Assembly: GCA_030607635.1 (NCBI GenBank)
Contig: JAUWJP010000059.1
Span: 1 to 8,416 of the forward strand
Direction: 5' to 3'
Origin: Candidatus Aminicenantota bacterium
GTDB taxonomy: Bacteria; Acidobacteriota; Aminicenantia; Aminicenantales; Aminicenantaceae
DNA: 8,416 bases
The notes below the pieces were generated by a model that was not told the DNA's origin, ran no database searches, and was given only the letters and a program-made list of their open reading frames with translations. A program made the translations under genes and the position numbers. Each line of letters begins with the position of its first letter. Within the stretch, counting starts at the first letter, position 1. Positions 1 to 4,943 of this stretch are shown piece by piece.

Positions 1-883
1 GACAATTCAAGCACAAAGTTGATATTCTTCTTTCTCTGGCTTTAATCCTTCTCCGTATGTCTTCTATTTCTGATTCTTCTGAGGTTTTACCTTTGAATGC
101 GGAGAGATGTCTAATAATCTCTGAAGCTTTTTGATATCTGTCTACAACTTTAGGTGCGAGGCACTGCATTATAATCTCGTTAATTTCTTTAGGAATTTTT
201 TTATTTATTAATCGAGGAGGTTTAATTTTTCCTTTTTGAGCTTTTTCCAGGATTTTAAAAGGATCAGGATCAGTGATGGGAGGTCGGCCGCTAACTATCT
301 CATAAAATATACATCCTATTGAGTAAATATCTGAGCCATAGGTTGACTTACCCAGGAATTGTTCTGGCGCCATATAGGGAGGAGAGCCAATTCTTGTCGA
401 TGCATAAGGGACATTCTCCAGCCAAACAGAAGTTCCGAAATCTGTGATTTTTGCTGTCCCGTCCTCTGAAATGATAGTGTTTGATGGTCTTAAATCTCTG
501 TGAACTATCTTATTTTTATGGGCGTGATCAATACCGTAAGAGATTTGGGTGATGTAATCAATTGCTTTTTCAAGGTCCAATATTTTTTCCTTTTCTAAAA
601 TTCTCTCCAGCGTTTTTCCTTTGACATATTCCATCACCATAAAAAAGACTTTGTTTTCCTTCTCGGCTGCAATCATGCGGACAATGTTCGGGTGATTCAA
701 GGCAGCTTGAAGCCTTGGTTCCTTAAGAAGCTTGAAAAGCTCTAAAGATTGCTTATGGGGAACTTTGACAGCAACTTTTATATTGAGCCAGGTGTCCTTG
801 GCCAGAAAAACTGAGCCAAAGCCCCCACTGCCAAGGGAACGCAATATCTCGTATTTGCCTACTTTTTGACCTTGAAGAAACAT
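1..883 (-). CDS. Serine/threonine protein kinase, C-terminal part cut by window edge
   Basis: The frame is open from an ATG at 883 to base 1, giving 294 residues with no stop, so the 3' end lies outside the window. It is a Hanks-type kinase that would transfer phosphate from ATP to protein Ser/Thr residues. Visible motifs are the glycine loop GSGGFGSV (18-25), the VAVK lysine K40, a helix-C glutamate likely at E55, HPNIV (64-68), the catalytic loop HRDLRPSN (128-135), DFG (148-150), APE (172-174), DIYSIG (185-190) and the late arginine R249. The catalytic-loop lysine usual in Ser/Thr kinases is arginine here (R132). After the kinase domain comes a basic stretch (277-286) and then a CLNC pair at 291-294, which could open a zinc ribbon. 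No membrane segment is reached. The start lies 1 nt after the rsmE stop without a well-placed Shine-Dalgarno, so translation is probably coupled. Kinase identity is firm; the substrate is unknown. Confidence 0.93.
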   Translation of the reverse strand, partial: MFLQGQKVGKYEILRSLGSGGFGSVFLAKDTWLNIKVAVKVPHKQSLELFKLLKEPRLQAALNHPNIVRMIAAEKENKVFFMVMEYVKGKTLERILEKEKILDLEKAIDYITQISYGIDHAHKNKIVHRDLRPSNTIISEDGTAKITDFGTSVWLENVPYASTRIGSPPYMAPEQFLGKSTYGSDIYSIGCIFYEIVSGRPPITDPDPFKILEKAQKGKIKPPRLINKKIPKEINEIIMQCLAPKVVDRYQKASEIIRHLSAFKGKTSEESEIEDIRRRIKARERRISTLCLNC

Positions 884-884
884 C

Positions 885-1637
885 CTACAAATTCCAAAAA
901 TGAGAAATCAATGCTAAACTGCAAAGAGCAGCTGTCTCTGCTCTTAATGTTTGTCCGCCCAAGCTGACTGCTTCATACCCATGATTCAAAATATATTTCT
1001 CTTCTTCATCTGTCCAGCCACCTTCTGGGCCGACGAGAATAAGAACAGAGGAAGGGGATTTCGGCGTCCTAAGTTCGGAGCTTGAGTTTTCGATTAAAAT
1101 ATCTCTTAAATATTTCCCTCTATTTTCGCTTAAAAGAAGCTTTTTTTCTTCCCCTCTTCCCTCGACCAGCTTTTCGATAGGTATTGGAGATGATATGGAA
1201 AGCAAAAAAGACATCTGGCTTTGTTTGACTGCTTCCAGAGCAATTTTCTTCCATCTTTCTATTTTTTTCTGAAGTTTTTCCTGAACTTTTACGATAGTAC
1301 GAGCAGTTATGACTGGGATAATATTTGTGACAGCTAACTCTGTAGATTTCTGGATAATGATATCCATTTTTTTTGATTTAAGAAGAGCTTGGGCCAGAGT
1401 AATCTTAATCTTGGGTTTATTTTTATCCAGTGTCTGAAGGATGGATAAGCGGGTCATATTTTTTCCTGTTTCTTCGACTTTTGCCAGATAGTTTGTACCT
1501 CGCTCATCAAAGAGCCATACTTTCTCCTCTGGTTTTATTCTGGCCACCTTGCTCAGGTGATGATGTTCATCTCCATAAAGAAGAAGAGAGGAGGAATGAA
1601 TGTTGCTTTTTTTGATGAAGAATCGATTTGAAGTCAA
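885..1637 (-). CDS. rsmE: 16S rRNA (uracil-1498-N3)-methyltransferase RsmE
   Basis: This SPOUT-fold enzyme transfers a methyl group from S-adenosylmethionine to N3 of U1498 in 16S rRNA on the 30S subunit. The 250-residue length is normal for the family. The N-terminal RFF (5-7) begins the PUA-like RNA-binding domain. The C-terminal half carries the knot motifs LVGPEGGWTDEEE (201-213) and LGGQTLRAETAAL (226-238), which form the cofactor pocket. The start is a TTG at 1637: an in-frame stop lies three codons upstream, and RsmE proteins typically begin within a few residues of the RFF motif. A weak AGAG lies 6 nt before it. It starts 8 nt after the dnaJ stop and ends 1 nt before the kinase start, so it is an operon member; rsmE next to dnaJ is a common arrangement in bacteria. 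Nothing in the protein looks abnormal. Confidence 0.95.
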   Translation of the reverse strand: MTSNRFFIKKSNIHSSSLLLYGDEHHHLSKVARIKPEEKVWLFDERGTNYLAKVEETGKNMTRLSILQTLDKNKPKIKITLAQALLKSKKMDIIIQKSTELAVTNIIPVITARTIVKVQEKLQKKIERWKKIALEAVKQSQMSFLLSISSPIPIEKLVEGRGEEKKLLLSENRGKYLRDILIENSSSELRTPKSPSSVLILVGPEGGWTDEEEKYILNHGYEAVSLGGQTLRAETAALCSLALISHFWNL

Positions 1638-1645
1638 ATTTTACT

Positions 1646-2779
1646 CTAATGAATTATGTTTTTTACTTTATTGATAATGCCTCGGTATATGGTTTTTAAA
1701 TCTTCTCCTGTGGATTCTGCAAATTGTTGGAGTAATGCTTTTTGTTCTTTAGTCAATTTTTCAGGGGTTTTAACGTTAACTTTAACGAATAAATCTCCTT
1801 TTCGATATCCTCCAAGGCTTTTTATGCCTTTTCCTTTTAATCTGAAAACTTCGCCTGGTTGAGTGCCCGCCGGAATTTTGAGAACCTCATTCTCTTCAAG
1901 AGGTGGAATTTCTACTGCTGCTCCCAATGCAGCCTGGGTAAAGGATATTGTAATTTGACATAAAAGATTATTTTCTTCTCTTTCAAAAATCTCGTGTTTT
2001 TTTATGCGGACAACAATATAAAGGTCTCCTCTTGGAGCTTTCCTGTCCCCTGCTTCTCCTTCTCTTTCTAGTCTGAGTCTCATGCCATTATTAATTCCGG
2101 GTGGAATTTTTACATTTAATTCTTTCTTTTTCCTCATTTTCCCGGAGCCGCCGCACTCCGTGCAGGGAGTGGTTATAATTTCGCCTAATCCGTGGCAATG
2201 GGAACAGGTTCGTGAAATTGCAAAGAATCCCTGCTGATAGCGAACCTGTCCCCTGCCCTGGCAGTGTCGACAGATAGATTTCTGAGTACCAGGCTGCAGT
2301 CTCGATCCCTGGCAGACAGAACAAAGCTCTATTCTGTCAAGTTTGATTTCTTTTTCTGATCCGAAAGCAACTTCTTCTAAAGAGACTTCAAGCTCTAAAG
2401 CAAGATCTCTTCCTCTTTGGGGATGATTGGCTCTTGCTCTTTGCTGAGTTCCGAAAATATTTCCAAAGCTGAAGCCAAAGAAATTGCCCAATATATCTTC
2501 AAAATCTTCAAAAATTGATGAATTAAAGCCGGAAAAGCCGCTAAATCCTTCTGCTCGTAATCCATCATGGCCGAATCGATCATATGCAGACCTCTTTTCA
2601 GGATCAATGAGCACACTGTAAGCTTCAGCTACCTCTTTGAACTTATCTTCGGCCGCTTTATCGCCAGGATTCCTGTCTGTTTGGTATTTAAGAGCCATTT
2701 GACGGTAGGCTTTTTTTATCTCCTCCTGAGTTGAATTCTGCGCTAAGCCTAGGCTTTCATAAAAATCTTTTTTTGTCAT
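1646..2779 (-). CDS. dnaJ: DnaJ (Hsp40) chaperone with degenerate HPD motif (QTD)
   Basis: This is a type I J-protein, normally the co-chaperone that delivers clients to DnaK and triggers its ATPase. The 377-residue length is typical. Order: J domain 1-72, Gly/Phe-rich region about 78-110, zinc-finger region 153-213 with cysteine pairs 153/156, 170/173, 192/195 and 206/209, then the substrate-binding C-terminal domain. The J domain keeps KKAYRQMALKY (22-32) and the KFKE...EAYSVL...KRSAYDRFG features, but the invariant HPD at 33-35 reads Q33-T34-D35 (bases 2683-2675: CAA ACA GAC). In E. coli DnaJ, H33Q alone abolishes activation of DnaK. The first zinc repeat, CSVCQGSR, ends in Arg instead of Gly. 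The ATG at 2779 lacks a clear Shine-Dalgarno. It follows grpE by 66 nt, a gap that holds an apparent dnaK remnant rather than dnaK. It may retain holdase activity; whether it works with any Hsp70 is open. Confidence 0.95.
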   Translation of the reverse strand: MTKKDFYESLGLAQNSTQEEIKKAYRQMALKYQTDRNPGDKAAEDKFKEVAEAYSVLIDPEKRSAYDRFGHDGLRAEGFSGFSGFNSSIFEDFEDILGNFFGFSFGNIFGTQQRARANHPQRGRDLALELEVSLEEVAFGSEKEIKLDRIELCSVCQGSRLQPGTQKSICRHCQGRGQVRYQQGFFAISRTCSHCHGLGEIITTPCTECGGSGKMRKKKELNVKIPPGINNGMRLRLEREGEAGDRKAPRGDLYIVVRIKKHEIFEREENNLLCQITISFTQAALGAAVEIPPLEENEVLKIPAGTQPGEVFRLKGKGIKSLGGYRKGDLFVKVNVKTPEKLTKEQKALLQQFAESTGEDLKTIYRGIINKVKNIIH

Positions 2780-2840
2780 TTTCTAAGTTAACTGGGCAAG
2801 AATGTTTCGTTACCAAATCGTTCCCGATGCTGAGGCCCAT
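2757..2840 (-). pseudogene. dnaK: Probable remnant of the 5' end of dnaK
   Basis: A 27-codon ATG-started frame begins 5 nt after the grpE stop and ends in TGA inside the start of dnaJ, in a different frame from dnaJ. Its first 15 residues read MGLSIGNDLVTKHSC. The family start, from memory, is close to MGKIIGIDLGTTNSC, so 9 of 15 positions match without gaps. They include the I-G-x-D-L-x-T-x-x-S-C pattern around the first phosphate loop of the Hsp70 ATPase. Five of the six mismatches (positions 4, 7, 10, 12, 13) are one base away from a codon for the DnaK residue. Similarity fades after codon 15, which would place a deletion junction there. The position between grpE and dnaJ is where dnaK sits in the standard operon. 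A peptide this short cannot be a chaperone. Chance similarity remains possible because the match is short and rests on a remembered consensus. Confidence 0.6.
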
Positions 2841-2845
2841 ATTTA

Positions 2846-3406
2846 TTAGCCTTTTTTGGGAACTATGACTTTTACAATGGCTGGACGAAGGAGCCTGTTA
2901 TGAAGAGTGTAGCCCTTCTGCAATTCCTCAGCAACTTCAGGCTCTTCAACATCTTCGGATTCTTCAGTCATGAGAGCTTGGTGAAGATGAGGATCAAATT
3001 TTTTTCCCTTGATTTCTATGTGTTTAACACCTTGTTTCATAAGCAGGTCTTGATACTGTTTGTATATCATCTCAATGCCCTCTCGGAAGCTCTTGCCGTT
3101 TCCTTTAGTTTGAGTTTCTAAAGCTCTTTCAAAATTGTCCAGAACATCAAAAAGCTCTTTTAATAATTCAGAAAGGGCATATTGATGGAACTCACCCTTT
3201 TCTCGTTCTAACCTCTTTCTTAAATTTTCCATTTCAGCTATTTTTCTCAAATATTCTTCTTTTAGCTTTTCATTTTCTATTTTAAGAAGCTTGATTTCTG
3301 ATTCTTGTTTATTCAGTTTATCTTTCAAAATCTTGGTTTTGTCTTGTCTTGCTTTATGCTCTTTTTCTTTCATCTCAGCAGGTTTTACTTCAGTCCTTTT
3401 TACCAT
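2846..3406 (-). CDS. grpE: GrpE nucleotide exchange factor
   Basis: GrpE is a cytosolic dimer that releases ADP from DnaK and so resets the Hsp70 cycle. The 186 residues fit the family. The N-terminal part (about 1-25) is charged and probably disordered. A long heptad-rich coiled coil follows to about residue 80, ending in the typical AEMENLRKRLEREK segment. Next come ELLKELFDVLDNFERAL, then VKHIEIKGKKFDPHLHQAL, and the C-terminal beta-domain signature VAEELQKGYTLHNRLLRPA with IVKVIVPKK at the end. The ATG at 3406 is preceded by a near-perfect AAGGAGG four bases away. The gene follows hrcA by 9 nt. It looks fully intact, which implies it still has a DnaK partner somewhere in the genome even though none is encoded next to it here. 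Confidence 0.96.
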   Translation of the reverse strand: MVKRTEVKPAEMKEKEHKARQDKTKILKDKLNKQESEIKLLKIENEKLKEEYLRKIAEMENLRKRLEREKGEFHQYALSELLKELFDVLDNFERALETQTKGNGKSFREGIEMIYKQYQDLLMKQGVKHIEIKGKKFDPHLHQALMTEESEDVEEPEVAEELQKGYTLHNRLLRPAIVKVIVPKKG

Positions 3407-3410
3407 ATTT

Positions 3411-3417
3411 CCTCCTT
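3411..3417 (-). promoter_or_regulatory. Strong Shine-Dalgarno of grpE
   Basis: AAGGAGG on the minus strand, four bases before the grpE ATG, shares its first two bases with the TAA stop codon of hrcA. This fixes the grpE start and makes reinitiation after hrcA likely. It is the clearest ribosome site in the left block and contrasts with the poor sites before dnaJ and the kinase. Confidence 0.85.
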
Positions 3418-4459
3418 ACTGGTTGAAACTGATCGTTTGGCTTAGACTTTTCGCTATACAATCCACTATGGGTATGATTTTTTTATATTGAATTCTTTTC
3501 GGTCCTATTATGCCTAAGGAGCCCAGGACCTGGCTATGGTATCCATAGTGGGAAAGAAAAAGAGAGCAATCTGATATATCAGGATTGTCCAATTCAGAGC
3601 CAATCATTACTTTTACTCTGTCAAGACTGATGAAGTCAGAAAGGAGTTTGGCAAGTTTTGCTTTTTCTTCGAAATTCTGAAAAAGAGACTTCAACTTTTC
3701 CATATCAAAAAGATCATGTTTTTCCAAAAGCTTTGGTGTCCCCTGGAAAAAAATTTCGTTTTCTCGCTCCTCCTCAGAAATATAGGCTTTCAATAGTGTA
3801 ATCAATTTATCAATTATAGTTTCATATTTTATCTTATACTTGGGAAGTTCGTGGAGGAGATAGTCCCGAATGAAATGTAAGTTCTTACTCCTGAAGCTCT
3901 GATTGATATACTGAGATGCTTTGTCAAGCTCATCCTGAGTAAAGTAGGTCTTTGTCTGAACAATCTCAGTTAGGACGAAGTTAGAAGGAGTGATCAAGGT
4001 GCTCATAACTTTGAATTCGGATATCTTGATAAAATGAATATGTTGAAAATTTATTTTTGAAATCCTCGGAGAAACGACAAATCCTAAGTTATCAGAATAG
4101 TCAGCTAAAATCCTGGACACCTGGTTGAGGAAAGAGTGGAAATCATCCTTATGAAGAACAAGGTTTTCGGACAGAAGATCGATCTTTTTTCCAGGAATAA
4201 TGGCTTCGTCGAACAGATTGTTTACATAGTGCCTCAAGCCTTTGTCCGTTGGGACACGCCCTGCAGATGTGTGAGGTTGAGAGAGAAAACCGTATTCTTC
4301 TAGTTTTGACATTATATTTCTTGCGGTAGCAGAGGAAACAGGCAGAAGGCTCCTCTGAGCAACATATCCAGAGCTTATGGGTTTGCCTTTTTTTAGATAG
4401 CTCTCAACAATTAGGTTGAGAATTCGTCTGTCTTTCTCTCTCAAAATACCAGCTTGCAC
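3416..4459 (-). CDS. hrcA: Heat-inducible transcription repressor HrcA
   Basis: HrcA normally represses chaperone operons by binding the CIRCE inverted repeat, and needs GroEL to stay active. The 347-residue length is standard. The N-terminal winged helix covers about residues 1-79, with EKDRRILNLIVESYL (8-22), the recognition region SSATARNIMSKLEEYGFL (42-59) and the family hallmark PHTSAGRVPTDKGLRHYV (62-79). The rest matches the GAF-like dimerisation and inserted domains, including a C-terminal LGSLGIIGPKRIQYKKIIPIV segment. The start is a GTG at 4459 with GGAG seven bases upstream. It is the first gene of the hrcA-grpE-dnaJ-rsmE-kinase block and is preceded by two sigma70-like promoters. 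I could not find a CIRCE sequence before it, so self-regulation through the classical operator is not evident. Confidence 0.96.
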   Translation of the reverse strand: MQAGILREKDRRILNLIVESYLKKGKPISSGYVAQRSLLPVSSATARNIMSKLEEYGFLSQPHTSAGRVPTDKGLRHYVNNLFDEAIIPGKKIDLLSENLVLHKDDFHSFLNQVSRILADYSDNLGFVVSPRISKINFQHIHFIKISEFKVMSTLITPSNFVLTEIVQTKTYFTQDELDKASQYINQSFRSKNLHFIRDYLLHELPKYKIKYETIIDKLITLLKAYISEEERENEIFFQGTPKLLEKHDLFDMEKLKSLFQNFEEKAKLAKLLSDFISLDRVKVMIGSELDNPDISDCSLFLSHYGYHSQVLGSLGIIGPKRIQYKKIIPIVDCIAKSLSQTISFNQ

Positions 4460-4476
4460 TGATCTACTCCAAAAAA

Positions 4477-4506
4477 TTTATAGCATTAAATCTTAAATAT
4501 TGTCAA
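4477..4506 (-). promoter_or_regulatory. Sigma70-like promoter P1 upstream of hrcA
   Basis: On the minus strand a perfect -35 TTGACA (4506-4501) is followed by an 18-nt spacer and TATAAA (4482-4477). Transcription would start around 4475-4470, giving a very short leader that just includes or crowds the hrcA GGAG at 4470-4467. The match to consensus is good, but the short leader makes use of the upstream promoter equally plausible. Confidence 0.55.
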
Positions 4507-4521
4507 ATTACATACAATTTG
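4504..4521. promoter_or_regulatory. 6-bp inverted repeat between the two hrcA promoters
   Basis: CAAATT, six bases (ACATAC), then AATTTG form a perfect palindromic pair. It covers the -10 of P2 and touches the -35 of P1, where a bound repressor would block both. It does not resemble CIRCE (TTAGCACTC-N9-GAGTGCTAA). The arms are short and AT-rich, so chance occurrence in this composition is a real alternative. Confidence 0.3.
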
Positions 4522-4535
4522 CTATCGACTGTCAA
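4507..4535 (-). promoter_or_regulatory. Sigma70-like promoter P2 upstream of hrcA
   Basis: On the minus strand TTGACA (4535-4530), a 17-nt spacer and TGTAAT (4512-4507) form a near-consensus promoter directly upstream of P1. The expected start near 4500 gives a leader of about 40 nt containing the hrcA ribosome site. It is probably the main promoter of the heat-shock block, if sigma70-type rules hold in this organism. Confidence 0.55.
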
Positions 4536-4556
4536 GAAAGGTCTATGCTTTTACAA

Positions 4557-4591
4557 TGTCATTGCGAACCCTGAAAGGGCGCGGCAATCTC
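4557..4591 (+). repeat. REP/MITE-like repeat unit A
   Basis: This unit reads TGTCATTGCGAACC...GCGCGGCAATCTC. It shares the ends TGTC(A/T)TTGCG and GGCAATCTC with unit B and with the reverse complement of unit C. This type of dispersed intergenic repeat is familiar from many environmental bacterial genomes; that it is dispersed in this genome is inferred. Confidence 0.7.
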
Positions 4592-4602
4592 TTACAATAA
4601 AT

Positions 4603-4640
4603 TGTCTTTGCGGGCGACCGGAGGGAGCGTGGCAATCTCA
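4603..4640 (+). repeat. REP/MITE-like repeat unit B
   Basis: Second copy in the same orientation as unit A, 11 nt downstream of it, with the ends TGTCTTTGCG and GTGGCAATCTCA and a divergent middle (GGCGACCGGAGGGAGC). Its last ten bases pair perfectly with the first ten of unit C. Confidence 0.7.
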
Positions 4641-4651
4641 TATAAAAAGGT

Positions 4652-4687
4652 TGAGATTGCCGTGTCGCTACGCTCCTCGCCATGACA
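4652..4687 (-). repeat. REP/MITE-like repeat unit C, inverted
   Basis: In reverse complement this unit reads TGTCATGGCGAGGAGCGTAGCGACACGG... and ends in CAATCTCA, the closest of the four to the usual form of this repeat. It faces unit B: GGCAATCTCA (4631-4640) and TGAGATTGCC (4652-4661) are a perfect 10-bp inverted repeat around an 11-nt loop, able to form a cruciform or RNA stem. Confidence 0.75.
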
Positions 4688-4696
4688 TTCACTTTA

Positions 4697-4755
4697 TGAG
4701 ATCGCACAGCCTGTTCCGAGCAAAGCGAAGAAATCTTCTTCGCTCCTCGCGATGA
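4697..4755 (-). repeat. REP/MITE-like repeat unit D with internal hairpin
   Basis: In reverse complement this starts TCATCGCGAGGAGCGAAGAA and ends GCGATCTCA, so its outer ends resemble units A-C while the middle differs. The centre is a perfect 9-bp stem, AGCGAAGAA (4724-4732) with TTCTTCGCT (4736-4744), around the 3-nt loop ATC. No T-run follows on either strand, so it is not a convincing terminator. Confidence 0.65.
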
Positions 4756-4890
4756 AACTGGAATAATTGCGTTTGTATTAGTTACATGAGGTTAACATTT
4801 CTTAATCAGTAGCTGCTGTAAATGTACTTTAAATCAGTAAACTGCTTTTTGAATGGTTACATGTTGGCTGTAAAAAATGGGTATAGAATG

Positions 4891-4930
4891 GGATCAGGCT
4901 TTGAAAATTTGCATTTTTAATGTCTGATCC
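4891..4930 (+). repeat. 40-nt near-continuous hairpin, possible REP-type element
   Basis: GGATCAG (4891-4897) pairs with CTGATCC (4924-4930), and AAAAT with ATTTT around the loop TTGC. The six-base segments between them (GCTTTG and TAATGT) also pair in plus-strand RNA or ssDNA except for one T-T mismatch, if G-T wobbles are allowed. The result is an 18-position stem with a 4-nt loop. The wobbles favour the plus strand. It lies 13 nt beyond the Memo stop codon. It lacks a T-tail, so it looks more like a REP hairpin than a terminator. Confidence 0.6.
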
Positions 4931-4943
4931 TAAATTGATCGCT

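Larger units (their letters stand above)
4460..4943. other. Intergenic region between the Memo gene and hrcA
   Basis: This 484-nt stretch carries no credible gene. From left to right it holds the hrcA promoters (to about 4535), a cluster of REP/MITE-like repeats (4557-4755), about 135 nt of AT-rich sequence without recognisable structure beyond a weak pair of direct repeats (near 4804 and 4832), and a 40-nt hairpin just after the Memo stop codon. The repeats are more GC-rich than their surroundings. I see no oligo-T-tailed terminator for the Memo transcript. Confidence 0.8.

Noticed and set aside
2091..2324. Minus-strand frame inside dnaJ
   Set aside because: It lies fully within the zinc-finger part of dnaJ in another frame, and the dnaJ frame has clear homology.
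2841..2845. Full-length dnaK hidden by frameshifts between grpE and dnaJ
   Set aside because: The gap is only 66 nt, so the gene is absent, not merely broken. Only an N-terminal remnant can be argued.
4724..4744. 9-bp hairpin in repeat unit D as a rho-independent terminator
   Set aside because: No T-run follows the stem on either strand, and it is better explained as part of the repeat.
4519..4755. 78-codon plus-strand frame in the intergenic region
   Set aside because: It is almost entirely made of the repeat units and encodes an Arg-rich peptide (RLPCRYAPRHD) of the kind regularly mis-annotated from such repeats. It has no family resemblance.
4804..4855. Two similar stretches AATCAGTA..CTGCT...AATG as a direct repeat or iteron
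   Set aside because: Only two imperfect copies with different internal spacing in AT-rich sequence, and no origin-related gene nearby.
4460..4943. CIRCE operator before hrcA
   Set aside because: The best half-site, CAGTGCAAG over the hrcA start, matches 6 of 9 bases and has no partner at the right distance.
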